In this document: positions 1 through 9,221 of the stretch, piece after piece
How positions within the stretch are numbered: the stretch's first letter is position 1
How the letters are laid out: every line of letters starts with the position of its first letter
Source: Massilia rhizosphaerae
GTDB taxonomy: Bacteria > Pseudomonadota > Gammaproteobacteria > Burkholderiales > Burkholderiaceae_D
DNA: 64,000 bases
Assembly (NCBI RefSeq): GCF_016093545.1
Contig: NZ_JADKYX010000007.1
Coordinates: 1 to 64,000, forward strand
Direction of reading: 5' to 3'
The notes under the pieces: generated by a model
What the model saw: the letters and a program-made list of their open reading frames with translations, nothing else
The model's database searches: none
What the model was told of the DNA's origin: nothing
Position numbers and translations under genes: made by a program

Positions 1-53
1 CATGCAGGGTCAGCGCCCTCGGATACCGTCCAGTGTTCAGCAATGGGGTGGGA

Positions 54-122
54 GAGGTGAAGGGCTTAATCTACACTCGAAGGTCTATGCCTTAAGGGTG
101 GGCTCAAGCTGCTCTTCACCTC
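54..122. repeat. Long-range inverted repeat upstream of tsaD end
   Basis: GAGGTGAAG at 54-62 is the exact reverse complement of CTTCACCTC at 114-122, enclosing about 50 bases. The first 212 bases of the window hold no credible coding frame, only this structure and the hairpin repeat at 162-205. It could be the terminator or a structured RNA tail of a gene lying outside the window. Function is unknown. Confidence 0.4.
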
Positions 123-161
123 AGTTGGTGGTAGCTAACCATCAACTCTATCAAGATACAA

Positions 162-205
162 GGGTGGGCACCCGCGTTTGATGCCCCCGGCATCAAACGC
201 CCACC
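162..205. repeat. Dispersed hairpin repeat, copy 1
   Basis: GGGTGGGCACCC leads into a perfect 12-bp stem, GCGTTTGATGCC (174-185), loop CCC, GGCATCAAACGC (189-200), followed by CCACC. It lies just past the 3' end of tsaD. It is the same element as the copy at 62903-62952, with one compensatory base-pair change (C175/G199 here, T62920/A62944 there). Confidence 0.8.
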
Positions 206-212
206 ATGCACG

Positions 213-1250
213 TCAAGCCGCCTCGATCTCGTCCAGCGGCCAGCGCGGCCGCACGTTGAACGCGTAATCGCGCTGCGCCGCGTCCGGATTGCGCTCCAGC
301 CGCAGCGCGCCCGCGAACGCGATCATCGCGCCGTTGTCCGTGCAGAATTCCAGCTCCGGGTAATACACCTTGAAGCGTTTCTTGGCCGCCGCCGCGTTCA
401 GCGACGCGCGCAGCTGGCGGTTCGCGCCCACGCCGCCCGCGATCACGAGGCGCTTCAGGCCCGTGTGCTTGAGCGCCAGCACGCACTTCGCGGTCAGCAC
501 GTCCACGATGGCGTCGACGAAGCCGCGCGCGATGTTGGCCTTGTCCTGCTCGCACACGTTGGCGAGGTCCGCGCCCTGGTTCCTCACGACCGTCAGCACG
601 GCCGTCTTCAGGCCCGAGAAGCTGAAGTTGAAATCCTTCGAGTGCAGCATCGGGCGCGGCAGCTTGTACGCTTCCGGATCGCCGAATTCCGCCAGGCGCG
701 AGATCGCCGGCCCGCCCGGATAGCCGAGGCCCAGCAGCTTGGCCGACTTGTCGAACGCTTCGCCGGCCGCGTCGTCCAGCGTTTCGCCCAGCAGCGTGTA
801 GCGGCCGACGCCGTCCACACGCATCAGCTGCGTGTGGCCGCCGGAGACGAGCAGGGCGACAAACGGGAATTCCGGCCGCTCGCTGGCCAAGAGCGGCGAC
901 AGCAAATGACCCTCCAGGTGGTGCACGCCCAGCACGGGTTTATCGAGTGCGAGTGCCAGGCTGCAGGCGACGGACGATCCGACCAGCAGCGCGCCCGCGA
1001 GGCCCGGGCCCTGCGTGTAGGCGATGGCGTCGATGCGCTCCATGGGCAGGTCGGCTTTCGCGAGCACCTGTTCCAGCAGCGGTAGCGCGCGCCGGATGTG
1101 GTCGCGCGACGCCAGTTCCGGCACGACGCCGCCGTACTCCTCGTGCATCGCGACCTGCGAGTGCAGTGCGTGGGCCAGCAGGCCGCGCTCCGTGTCGTAC
1201 AGAGCCAGGCCGGTTTCATCGCAGGAGGATTCGACGCCGAGGACAATCAT
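213..1250 (-). CDS. tsaD: tRNA N6-adenosine threonylcarbamoyltransferase TsaD
   Basis: TsaD transfers threonylcarbamoyl from TC-AMP to A37 of ANN-decoding tRNAs, working with TsaB and TsaE in the cytoplasm. The 345-residue protein starts at the ATG at 1250 ([13 protein letters not shown]). The longer in-frame extension has no family counterpart. The ASKHA-fold signature and the metal ligands H111 and H115 (HHLEGH) are visible, and the length is normal for the family. tsaD often sits close to rpsU in proteobacteria, and here rpsU lies 5 kb away. The gene ends next to a hairpin repeat. Its start region faces the divergent TPR gene at 1360. Confidence 0.97.
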   Translation of the reverse strand: MIVLGVESSCDETGLALYDTERGLLAHALHSQVAMHEEYGGVVPELASRDHIRRALPLLEQVLAKADLPMERIDAIAYTQGPGLAGALLVGSSVACSLALALDKPVLGVHHLEGHLLSPLLASERPEFPFVALLVSGGHTQLMRVDGVGRYTLLGETLDDAAGEAFDKSAKLLGLGYPGGPAISRLAEFGDPEAYKLPRPMLHSKDFNFSFSGLKTAVLTVVRNQGADLANVCEQDKANIARGFVDAIVDVLTAKCVLALKHTGLKRLVIAGGVGANRQLRASLNAAAAKKRFKVYYPELEFCTDNGAMIAFAGALRLERNPDAAQRDYAFNVRPRWPLDEIEAA

Positions 1251-1359
1251 GGGCAAGCAGGAAGAGTGGGCAGAAGACAAATCGCCGCGCCAGGACGGCG
1301 CGCAATCCGCCATTGTACCTTGCATCGGCTAAAATCGAATACCGCCAGCTACTTTCCGC

Positions 1360-2721
1360 ATGACGCACGCCGAATCCCTGTTCCACGCGGCCCGCACCCG
1401 CCTCGACGCGGGCGACCATCCCGCCGCCGCCGCGCTCCTGCGCGCCGCGCTGGCGCTCGACCCCGATGCGGCGGCGATCCACGCCAACCTCGCCTTCGCG
1501 CTCGCCGCCGGCGGCGACACCGACGCCGCCGAGACCCACTACCGCCGCGCCATCGCGCTCGCGCCGCATGAACCGCAGACCTACCTGAACCTCGGCGCCA
1601 TGCTCACGGCGCGGCACCGTGCTGACGCCGCGCTGGCCGTCTACGCCGCCGCCCCGGCCTTTGCGCAGGATTCGCCCGCGCTGCTGTCGAACCGCGGCAT
1701 GGCGCTCGTCGGCCTGGGCAGCGAGAGCGAGGCGGAAACCTGCTACCGCCGCGCGCTGGCCCTCGACCCCGGCTACCGCAAGGCCGCGTTCAACCTGGCC
1801 TATGTGCTGCTGCGCCAGGGCCGCTGGGCGGAAGGGTGGCAACGCCTGGAAGCGCGCGACTGGCTCGCGGCCATGCAGGACTTCATGCGCCTGCCGCGCT
1901 GGGACGGCGCGCCGCTGGCCGGGCGACGCATCCTCGTCGGCGTGGAAGCGGGCCATGGCGACATGATCCAGTTCTGCCGCTACTGCGACCAGCTGAAGGC
2001 CGCCGGCGCCGCGCGCGTGGGCGTGCTGTGTCATCCGGGGCTGGCCGCGCTGTTCGGCAGCCTGCGCGGCGTCGACGAGGTCATCTCGCTGGACCAGGAC
2101 TTCGACCGCGCCGATTGGGACGCGTGGGCCGCGCCGCTCAGTCTTCCTCTGCATTTAGGGACGACGGTCGACTCGGTGCCGGCCGCGCTGCCTTACCTGG
2201 CGCCCGATCCCGCGCGCGTGGCGCGCCTGGCGCCGCTGCTGGGGGACGCAACGGACGCGTTGAAGGTGGGCCTCGTATGGAAGGGCAATCCCCGCTTCGA
2301 GAACGATGCCGCGCGCTCGTTGCCGGGCTTCGCGACCTTGGCGCCGCTGCGGCAGGTGCCGGGCGTGCGGTGGTTCAGCCTGCAGAAGGGGCCGGGCGAG
2401 GACGAGGCAAAGGATGGCGTGACCGACCTGGCGGGCGCGATCGGCGACTTCGCCGACACGGCGGCGCTGATCGCGGGACTGGATCTCGTCATCACGGTCG
2501 ACACGGCCTGCGCCCACCTGGCGGGGGCGCTCGGCAAGCGGTGCTGGGTGCTGCTGCCGGCGTGGATGCCGGACTGGCGCTGGCTCGCGGACCGCACGGA
2601 CACGCCCTGGTATCCGCACGTGATGCGCCTGTTCCGCCAGCGCCGCGACGGCGCGTGGGACGAGGTGATGCGGGACGTGGCCGCCGCCCTCGCGGAACTC
2701 GCGGCCGGCGCGGCCGGCTAG
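1360..2721 (+). CDS. TPR protein with glycosyltransferase-9/41-like C-terminus
   Basis: A 453-residue cytoplasmic-looking protein with no signal peptide. Residues about 1-160 form four or five tetratricopeptide repeats (helical pairs with A, G, Y, A spacing and ALALDP-type ends). Residues about 180-440 resemble the heptosyltransferase/GT9-like half seen in many TPR-glycosyltransferase hybrids, with the typical late motif around DTACAHLAGALGK and a Trp-rich LLPAWMPDWRW segment. Such proteins are usually annotated as TPR glycosyltransferases and sometimes modify flagellin or surface proteins. No acceptor can be named here. The ATG follows tsaD divergently within 110 bases, so the two promoters share that gap. 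Confidence 0.8.
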   Translation: MTHAESLFHAARTRLDAGDHPAAAALLRAALALDPDAAAIHANLAFALAAGGDTDAAETHYRRAIALAPHEPQTYLNLGAMLTARHRADAALAVYAAAPAFAQDSPALLSNRGMALVGLGSESEAETCYRRALALDPGYRKAAFNLAYVLLRQGRWAEGWQRLEARDWLAAMQDFMRLPRWDGAPLAGRRILVGVEAGHGDMIQFCRYCDQLKAAGAARVGVLCHPGLAALFGSLRGVDEVISLDQDFDRADWDAWAAPLSLPLHLGTTVDSVPAALPYLAPDPARVARLAPLLGDATDALKVGLVWKGNPRFENDAARSLPGFATLAPLRQVPGVRWFSLQKGPGEDEAKDGVTDLAGAIGDFADTAALIAGLDLVITVDTACAHLAGALGKRCWVLLPAWMPDWRWLADRTDTPWYPHVMRLFRQRRDGAWDEVMRDVAAALAELAAGAAG

Positions 2722-2725
2722 CGCA

Positions 2726-3787
2726 TCAAGGCCGCTGCAGCAATTCCTTGTGCGCGCTGCGCAGCATGGCCTCGGTGTCGTCCCAGGCGATGCAGCCGTC
2801 GGTGACGGAGCAGCCGTACTTCAGTTGCGACAGATCGCTCGGGATCGGCTGGCTGCCGCCGACGATGTTCGACTCGATCATCACGCCGACGAGCGACTGG
2901 TTGCCGTGCTTGATCTGTTGGATCACGTCCGACATCACGAGCGGCTGCAGCTCCGGCTTTTTATAGCTGTTGGCGTGCGAGCAGTCGACGACGAGGTTCG
3001 CGGGCAGGCCGGCCTTCTTGAGCGCCTGTTCGGCGATGGCGACCGAGACGGAATCGTAGTTCGGCCGCCCGCCGCCGCCGCGCAGCACGACGTGGCCGTA
3101 GGCGTTGCCGCGCGTGCGCACGATGGACACGCTGCCCTGGTCGTTGATGCCCAGGAAGGAGTGCGGGCTGGACGACGACAGCACGGCGTTGATGGCGATG
3201 CCGACGTCGCCGTCGGTGCCGTTCTTGAAGCCGACGGGCGTCGACAGGCCCGAGGACATCTCGCGGTGCGTCTGCGATTCCGTCGTGCGCGCGCCGATCG
3301 CGGTCCAGGCGATCAGGTCGCCCAGGTATTGCGGCGAAATCGGATCGAGCGCCTCGGTGGCGGTCGGCAGGCCCAGTTCGCACACGTCGAGCAGGAACTG
3401 GCGAGCGCGCTCCATGCCGACGTCGACGCGGAACGAATCGTCCATGAACGGATCGTTGATATAGCCTTTCCAGCCGGTCGTCGTGCGCGGTTTTTCGAAA
3501 TACACGCGCATCACGAGCACCATCGTGTCTTCCACTTCGGCCTGCAGCGCCTTCAGGCGGCGCGCATAGTCGAGGCCCGCGACGGGGTCGTGGATCGAGC
3601 AGGGGCCGACGACGACGAACAGGCGCTTGTCCTTGCGGTCGAGGATGTTGCGCAGGGTCTCGCGGCCCTTCATCACCGTGGTGAAGGCCTTGTCCGTCAG
3701 CGGCAGCTTCTTGTGCAGTTCGCTGGGCGTCGGCATGGTCGCGAACGAGGTGACGTTGGTGTTTTCGATATCGGGCGTGATCAGCAT
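2726..3787 (-). CDS. aroG: 3-deoxy-7-phosphoheptulonate synthase (DAHP synthase, AroG class)
   Basis: Condenses phosphoenolpyruvate and erythrose-4-phosphate, the first step of the shikimate pathway. The 353-residue protein matches the E. coli AroG/AroF/AroH type I-alpha length. The chosen start at 3787 (MLITPDIENTN) fits family N-termini; an in-frame ATG at 3859 would add 24 unlikely residues. Diagnostic segments visible are VVVGPCSIHDP (PEP and metal site), ARTTESQTHREMSSG and KNGTDG. It is convergent with the TPR gene, with four bases between stops. Feedback class (Phe, Tyr or Trp sensitive) cannot be told by eye. Confidence 0.95.
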   Translation of the reverse strand: MLITPDIENTNVTSFATMPTPSELHKKLPLTDKAFTTVMKGRETLRNILDRKDKRLFVVVGPCSIHDPVAGLDYARRLKALQAEVEDTMVLVMRVYFEKPRTTTGWKGYINDPFMDDSFRVDVGMERARQFLLDVCELGLPTATEALDPISPQYLGDLIAWTAIGARTTESQTHREMSSGLSTPVGFKNGTDGDVGIAINAVLSSSSPHSFLGINDQGSVSIVRTRGNAYGHVVLRGGGGRPNYDSVSVAIAEQALKKAGLPANLVVDCSHANSYKKPELQPLVMSDVIQQIKHGNQSLVGVMIESNIVGGSQPIPSDLSQLKYGCSVTDGCIAWDDTEAMLRSAHKELLQRP

Positions 3788-3906
3788 GGCATTCGTATTT
3801 ATTCCGGAGGGATCAATGAGTCTAGCCCGAAATCTTACACCGTGCATCTCCTTGCTCAAAAATGTCGCATCTATAACGGCCGGCGCGGCGATGGTATCCT
3901 GTCATC

Positions 3907-4875
3907 ATGGACACGACCAACACTCCCCAGAACCCGTTCCCGGCCGCCCGCTTCATCAAGGAGATCGGCCGCGGCGTGAAAGGCGCGCGCAGCATGACGC
4001 GCGACGATGCCAAGCTGCTGTACGGCGCGATGCTCGACGGGCGGGTGTCCGACCTGGAACTGGGCGGCATCCTGCTCGCGATGCGCATCAAGGGCGAATC
4101 CGTGGAAGAAATCGCCGGCTTCATGGACGCGGCCGAGGCCTCGTTCGCGCCGCTGCCCGCGCCGCCCGGCGACTTCGCGCCCGTGCTGATCCCCAGCTAT
4201 AACGGCGCGCGCAAGCTGGCCAACCTCACGCCGCTGCTGGCCCTGCTGCTCGCGCGCGCGGGCGTGCCGGTGCTCGTGCACGGCGTGCGGGAAGACCCGG
4301 GCCGCGTGACGACGGCCGAGATCTTCGCCGAGATGGGCATCGGCCCCGTGGGCTCCACGGCCGAGATGCTGGACGCCTTCGCCGACCATAAACCGTGCTT
4401 CATGCCGATCGAATTGCTGGCGCCGGAGCTGGCGCACCAGCTGTCGCTGCGCCGCATCCTCGGCGTGCGCAATTCCACGCACACGATCGTGAAAATCCTG
4501 CAGCCGTTCGAGGGACCGGCGCTGCGCCTCGTGTCGTACACGCATCCGGAATACCTGGCGATGCTGACCGACTATTTTCAGACCGCCGCCCCGCACGCCC
4601 GCGGCGACGCCTTCCTCATGCGCGGCACCGAGGGCGAGACGGTGGCGAACGCCAACCGCGCCCAGGAAATCAACTGGTTCCATGCCGGCCAGAAGACGCT
4701 GCTGGTCGAGCGCGACGCCCCGGCCGACGCGCTGGCGCCCGCCCCGGAAGGCCGCGACGCGGCCGCCACGGCCGACTGGATCGCCCGCGCGCTGCGGGGC
4801 GAGCAGCCGGTGCCGCCGCCGATCGCGGCGCAGGTGGCGCAGTGCGTCAACGTCGCCAGGATGTTGCGCGGATAG
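3907..4875 (+). CDS. ybiB: YbiB-family protein (anthranilate phosphoribosyltransferase fold, nucleic-acid binding)
   Basis: A 322-residue protein of the TrpD2/YbiB branch: an N-terminal helical domain (residues about 10-75, SMTRDDAKLLYGAML) followed by the NP-II phosphoribosyltransferase-like domain. YbiB of E. coli is 320 residues, lacks TrpD activity and binds nucleic acid non-specifically; it is LexA-regulated there. I see no trp genes nearby, which argues against a biosynthetic TrpD. No clear SOS box was recognised upstream. The gene ends in TAG immediately before a hairpin repeat at 4877. Confidence 0.85.
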   Translation: MDTTNTPQNPFPAARFIKEIGRGVKGARSMTRDDAKLLYGAMLDGRVSDLELGGILLAMRIKGESVEEIAGFMDAAEASFAPLPAPPGDFAPVLIPSYNGARKLANLTPLLALLLARAGVPVLVHGVREDPGRVTTAEIFAEMGIGPVGSTAEMLDAFADHKPCFMPIELLAPELAHQLSLRRILGVRNSTHTIVKILQPFEGPALRLVSYTHPEYLAMLTDYFQTAAPHARGDAFLMRGTEGETVANANRAQEINWFHAGQKTLLVERDAPADALAPAPEGRDAAATADWIARALRGEQPVPPPIAAQVAQCVNVARMLRG

Positions 4876-4876
4876 C

Positions 4877-4902
4877 CGTAGGGTGGGCACCCCGTGCCCA
4901 CC
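4877..4902. repeat. Dispersed hairpin repeat, copy 2
   Basis: CGTAGGGTGGGCAC at 4877-4890, loop CCC, then GTGCCCACC at 4894-4902 gives a perfect 9-bp stem. It shares the GTAGGGTGGGCAC head and the CCC loop with the copies near 162 and 62903. It sits directly after the ybiB stop and could stabilise or terminate its transcript, although no T-run follows. Confidence 0.75.
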
Positions 4903-4965
4903 ACACATAAGCCGGTACCGTCGCGTACAATCACACGTTTTGCGCGCAGCAAATACGGAACACGC

Positions 4966-6177
4966 ATGGCAAAACACTACGACGTGGCGATCATCGGCGC
5001 CGGCGCCGCCGGCATGATGTGCGCCGCCACCGCAGCCCAGCGCGGCAAGCGTGTCCTGCTGGTCGACCACGCCGGCAAGCTGGCCGAAAAAATCCGCATC
5101 TCCGGCGGCGGCCGCTGCAATTTCACCAACGTCAACGCCGGTCCGCAGAATTTCCTGTCCGAGAACCCGCATTTCTGCCGCAGCGCCCTGTCGCGCTACA
5201 CGCCGCAGGATTTCCTCGCACTCGTCAAGAAACATCGCATCGCGTACCACGAAAAACACCGCGGCCAGCTGTTCTGCGACGACTCGTCCGAACAGATCAT
5301 CGCCATGCTCAAGGCCGAATGCGATGCGGGCGGCGTGCACTGGCGCATGCCGTGCAAGGTGGCCGGCGTCACGAAGCAAGCTGAAGGGTTCCGCATCGAC
5401 ACGGACGGCGAGCCCATCCTCGCAACCAATGTGGTCGTGGCAACGGGCGGCCTGTCGATCCCGAAGATCGGCGCCACCGACCTGGGCTACCGCATCGCCA
5501 AGCATTTCGACTTGAAGATCGTCGAGACGCGCCCCGGCCTCGTGCCGCTGACGTTCGACGGCCCGAGCTGGCAGCCGTTCGTCCCGTTGGCCGGCATCGC
5601 GCTGGAAGTCGACGTCGAGACCGGCTCGAAGAAGGGCAAGAACGCGAAGTATGGCTATTTCCGCGAAGATCTGTTGTTCACGCACCGCGGCTTGTCCGGC
5701 CCCGCCATCCTGCAAATTTCCAGCTATTGGCAGCCGGGCACGCCCATCGTGCTGAATCTGCTGCCCGAAATGGATGTAGCGGACGAGCTGATCGGCATGA
5801 AGACGACGGTGAAAAAGCAGCTGGGGAATATCCTGTCGCAATGGCTGCCCGCGCGGCTGGCAGAAGGGCTGCTCATCGGCAACGGTTTCGCACCGGATGC
5901 GCGCCTGCCGGACATGGCGGACGCGAAACTGCGCAAGCTGGGCGACGCGATCAACCGCTGGGCCATCGTGCCGACCGGCTCGGAAGGCTATAAGAAGGCG
6001 GAGGTGACGCTGGGCGGCGTCGACACGCGCGAACTGTCGCAGCAAACCATGATGGCGAACCATGTCCTGGGCCTGTATTTCATTGGCGAAACGGTCGACG
6101 TCACGGGCTGGCTCGGCGGCTACAACTTCCAGTGGGCATGGGCGTCCGGCGTCGCGGCGGGCAGGGCGATCGAGTAA
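4966..6177 (+). CDS. NAD(P)/FAD-dependent oxidoreductase, HI0933/YhiN family
   Basis: A 403-residue flavoprotein of the HI0933-like family, whose physiological substrate is unknown. The N-terminus at 4966 (MAKHYDVAIIGAGAAGM) gives the Rossmann dinucleotide-binding GxGxxG, followed by the family hallmark KIRISGGGRCNFTN at about residues 43-56. Further family features are the ATGGLSIPKIGATDLGY segment and the C-terminal GWLGGYNFQWAWASG, which closes the FAD site. An upstream in-frame ATG at 4894 would add 24 residues before the Rossmann motif and overlaps repeat DNA, so it is rejected. Length is typical (about 400). Confidence 0.9.
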   Translation: MAKHYDVAIIGAGAAGMMCAATAAQRGKRVLLVDHAGKLAEKIRISGGGRCNFTNVNAGPQNFLSENPHFCRSALSRYTPQDFLALVKKHRIAYHEKHRGQLFCDDSSEQIIAMLKAECDAGGVHWRMPCKVAGVTKQAEGFRIDTDGEPILATNVVVATGGLSIPKIGATDLGYRIAKHFDLKIVETRPGLVPLTFDGPSWQPFVPLAGIALEVDVETGSKKGKNAKYGYFREDLLFTHRGLSGPAILQISSYWQPGTPIVLNLLPEMDVADELIGMKTTVKKQLGNILSQWLPARLAEGLLIGNGFAPDARLPDMADAKLRKLGDAINRWAIVPTGSEGYKKAEVTLGGVDTRELSQQTMMANHVLGLYFIGETVDVTGWLGGYNFQWAWASGVAAGRAIE

Positions 6178-6283
6178 GACTTCTGCCATGTGGCAACTTT
6201 GCACACTGATGAAAAACATCGCACAGATCTTGAAAAGCTGTTAGAATTTCGTTCTTCCCTAAATCCAACGGTTTCATTTTTAC

Positions 6284-6496
6284 ATGACCACTATCCGCCT
6301 TAAAGAAAACGAGCCGTTCGAAGTCGCTATGCGTCGCTTCAAGCGCACTATCGAAAAAACCGGTCTGCTGACGGAACTTCGCGCACGCGAGTTTTACGAG
6401 AAGCCGACTGCAGAGCGCAAGCGCAAGCTGGCCGCTGCCGTGAAGCGTCACTACAAGCGCATCCGCAGCCAGCAACTGCCGAAGAAGCTGTACTGA
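6284..6496 (+). CDS. rpsU: 30S ribosomal protein S21
   Basis: A 70-residue basic protein with the canonical S21 pattern: an N-terminal [20 protein letters not shown] followed by a Lys/Arg-rich tail. S21 helps base-pairing of the Shine-Dalgarno region during initiation. It is the first gene of the conserved rpsU-(yqeY)-dnaG-rpoD macromolecular-synthesis block. A plausible -10 element TAGAAT lies at 6242-6247, about 40 bases before the ATG. Confidence 0.98.
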   Translation: MTTIRLKENEPFEVAMRRFKRTIEKTGLLTELRAREFYEKPTAERKRKLAAAVKRHYKRIRSQQLPKKLY

Positions 6497-6624
6497 TTTA
6501 CATTCACGCCTTCTCCGGCGACGGCCACTGCCAGTCCCGGATGTGCAAGGCCTGAATCCGACGAAGCCCGCTCCGGTTGTGCCGCAGCGGGTTTTGCCTT
6601 TTGCCCCTCTCGAATGGAGTCTCC

Positions 6625-7074
6625 ATGAGCTTGAAAGACCAAATCACCGACGACATGAAAGCCGCCATGCGCGCCAAGGACAGCGAGCGTCTCTCCACCA
6701 TCCGCCTGCTGATCGCCGAGATCAAGCGCAAGGAAGTGGACGAACGCATCGAGCTGAACGATGCGCAGGTGCTGGCCGTCGTCGAGAAGATGATCAAGCA
6801 GCGCAAGGATTCGATCACCCAGTTCGAAAGCGGTGGCCGCCAGGACCTGGCCGACAAGGAAAAGTCCGAACTCGCCGTGCTGGCCGCGTACATGCCGGCC
6901 GGCCTGTCGGATGAAGAAGTCGCCGCCGAAGTGGCGGCCGCCGTCGCCGCATCGGGCGCCGCCGGTCCGCAGGACATGGGCAAGGTGATGGGCATCCTGA
7001 AACCGAAACTGGCCGGCCGCGCCGACATGACGGCCGTGTCGGCCCAGGTCAAGAAAGCCCTGGCGGGCGGCTGA
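6625..7074 (+). CDS. GatB/YqeY domain-containing protein
   Basis: A 149-residue YqeY-family protein resembling the tRNA-binding tail domain of GatB (Glu-tRNA amidotransferase subunit). The start at 6625 (MSLKDQITDDMKAAM) follows GGAG at 6616-6619. It has the usual helical bundle with DxxRLSTIRLLIAEIKRKEVD near the N-terminus and the C-terminal GPQDMGKVMG segment. In betaproteobacteria it often lies between rpsU and dnaG, as here. The biochemical role is not established for stand-alone YqeY proteins. Confidence 0.93.
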   Translation: MSLKDQITDDMKAAMRAKDSERLSTIRLLIAEIKRKEVDERIELNDAQVLAVVEKMIKQRKDSITQFESGGRQDLADKEKSELAVLAAYMPAGLSDEEVAAEVAAAVAASGAAGPQDMGKVMGILKPKLAGRADMTAVSAQVKKALAGG

Positions 7075-7225
7075 CCTGGCTTGGCACGGCTGCGGCGTCG
7101 ATGCCACGGCCGTGCCTGTTTTTGATGCACCGGAGCGGCAACGCCATGTTGCATTGTTGCAAATCAACTTGTAACGAGCCCTGCGGTATAGTCTGACCTG
7201 AGACAAATACTGTTAGTTAGATCAA

Positions 7226-9028
7226 GTGATTCCGCAATCATTCATTACCGACTTGCTCAATCGCGTTGACATCGTCGACGTGGTGGGGCGTTATGTGCAG
7301 CTGAAAAAGGGCGGCGCCAATTACATGGGGCTCTGTCCGTTTCATAACGAAAAGTCTCCCAGTTTCACCGTCAGCCCGACCAAGCAGTTTTATCACTGCT
7401 TCGGCTGCGGTGCCCACGGCACGGCCATCGGCTTCATGATCGAGTACTCGGGCATGGGTTTCGTCGACGCCGTCAAGGACCTGGCGCAAAGCGTCGGCAT
7501 GATCGTGCCCGAGGCCGACGACAAGATCCCGCCGGCCCAGCGCGCCGCCCAGCAGGCCCAGACCCTGGCCCTGACGGATGCGCTGAACCAGGCCTGCGAT
7601 TACTACCGCGCCCAGTTGCGCACGGCACCGAACGCCATCGCCTATTTAAAAGGCCGCGGCTTGACGGGCGAAGTGGCGGCCCGCTTCGGACTCGGCTACG
7701 CGCCCGGCGGCTGGGACAATCTGCGGTCCGTGTTCCGCGACTACGACGCGCTCGCGCTCGTCGAATCCGGCCTCGTCATCGATAAAGTGGACGAGGACGG
7801 CAACAATAAAAAGCGCTACGACCGTTTCCGCGAACGCATCATGTTCCCGATCAGAAACACGAAAGGGCAGGTGATCGGCTTCGGCGGCCGCGTGCTCGAC
7901 GGCGGCGAGCCGAAATACCTGAACTCGCCGGAAACGCCGTTGTTCCAGAAAGGCCACGAGCTGTACGGCCTGTTCGAGGCGCGCCAGGCCATCCGCGACG
8001 CCGGCTATGTGCTGGTGACGGAAGGGTATATGGACGTCGTCGCCCTGGCCCAACTCGGCTTCCCGCAAGCTGTCGCGACCCTCGGCACGGCGTGCACAAG
8101 TACCCACGTGCAAAAGTTGCTGCGCCAGACGGACAACGTCATCTTCAGCTTCGACGGCGACAAGGCCGGCCGTCGCGCCGCCCGCCGCGCGCTGGAAGCC
8201 TGTCTGCCGCAAGTGACGGACAACAAGACGATCAGATTCCTGTTCTTGCCGCAAGAACATGATCCGGACAGCTATGTGCGCGAATTCGGCGCGGAAGCTT
8301 TCGCCCAGGAAATCAACGAAGCGATGCCGCTGTCGCAATTCCTGCTGCGCGAGGTGACGACGGAACATGATCTCGACACGCCGGAAGGCCGGGCACGCGT
8401 CCAGTTCGATGCGAAACCGATGTTGCAGGCCATGACGCCGACGGCCCTGCGCCTGCAGATCGTGCGCGGGCTGGCGAACCTGACGGCGTCAACGCCGGCG
8501 GAGATCGAAGCGTTGTTTGAATTGTCCAAGCCGGTTGCGGTGGCGCGCAAAGCGCCGCCGCGCCAGGGGCGTCCGGAACCGGTCGGCCTGGAATTGCAGA
8601 TGTCGCGCATCCTCGTTGCGCATCCGGCGTTGGCGCTGGGCCTGGACGAATCGGCGTTGCGCGCCTTCGATCACTTCGGCCCCGAGCAGGCCGAGCGGTT
8701 GCGCCAGCTCGTGGCGATGGCGCAGGCATTGGGTGCGAACGGTACGTTCGCGGCGTTGTCCGAGCAATTGAAGGAAACGAGCAGCGAGTACGACAAGCTG
8801 ATCGCGGCCATCGCCGTGGAACCCGAATCGGATAGCGAAGCTGACCGTGTCTGGCTAACAAGTGCTGTGAGGCAAGTCAAGATGGACGTGTTGAAACAGG
8901 AGTTGAACCAGTTGTTTTCTTCCGGATTGACCCCAGATCAGGTGAGTGCCCGCTATCGCGAAATCACAGCTCAGCAGGACCTCTTGGCCCGGGAGGCAGC
9001 AAACGACACCCCTGCGAAATTCGGCTGA
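7226..9028 (+). CDS. dnaG: DNA primase
   Basis: Synthesises RNA primers at the replication fork with DnaB helicase. This 600-residue protein starts at GTG (7226). Its N-terminal CHC2 zinc-binding domain has C37, H40, C58 and C61 (CPFH...CFGC). The TOPRIM catalytic core shows EGYMD and FDGDKAG, with the acidic residues intact. The last 150 or so residues form the DnaB-interacting domain. It is the third gene of the macromolecular-synthesis block. The 150-base gap from yqeY may hold a separate promoter, but I could not pick one out. Confidence 0.97.
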   Translation: MIPQSFITDLLNRVDIVDVVGRYVQLKKGGANYMGLCPFHNEKSPSFTVSPTKQFYHCFGCGAHGTAIGFMIEYSGMGFVDAVKDLAQSVGMIVPEADDKIPPAQRAAQQAQTLALTDALNQACDYYRAQLRTAPNAIAYLKGRGLTGEVAARFGLGYAPGGWDNLRSVFRDYDALALVESGLVIDKVDEDGNNKKRYDRFRERIMFPIRNTKGQVIGFGGRVLDGGEPKYLNSPETPLFQKGHELYGLFEARQAIRDAGYVLVTEGYMDVVALAQLGFPQAVATLGTACTSTHVQKLLRQTDNVIFSFDGDKAGRRAARRALEACLPQVTDNKTIRFLFLPQEHDPDSYVREFGAEAFAQEINEAMPLSQFLLREVTTEHDLDTPEGRARVQFDAKPMLQAMTPTALRLQIVRGLANLTASTPAEIEALFELSKPVAVARKAPPRQGRPEPVGLELQMSRILVAHPALALGLDESALRAFDHFGPEQAERLRQLVAMAQALGANGTFAALSEQLKETSSEYDKLIAAIAVEPESDSEADRVWLTSAVRQVKMDVLKQELNQLFSSGLTPDQVSARYREITAQQDLLAREAANDTPAKFG

Positions 9029-9082
9029 CGGAGGGCGGTCGCCACGGCGGCGTTCTCGACTGGAAAGAACAGGGGCGCGTGC

Positions 9083-9088
9083 TATAAT
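9083..9088 (+). promoter_or_regulatory. Consensus -10 hexamer upstream of rpoD
   Basis: A perfect TATAAT lies in the 193-base gap between dnaG and rpoD, 134 bases before the rpoD start. The -35 is weak (TGGAAA at 9061-9066, 16-base spacer). An internal promoter giving rpoD its own expression is known for this operon in other bacteria. That this is the promoter here is inference. Confidence 0.45.
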
Positions 9089-9221
9089 AAAACGCTAACT
9101 ATTGCAAGCATTGAAACGATTTTTCGTATCAATCCGGGCTGGGTGTTTCAGTTAGCAGGGCAACAGAGTGTGCCTGCAGCGTGATGTAAGGTAACAAAAC
9201 TTTATCTTTAACTACAGTAAA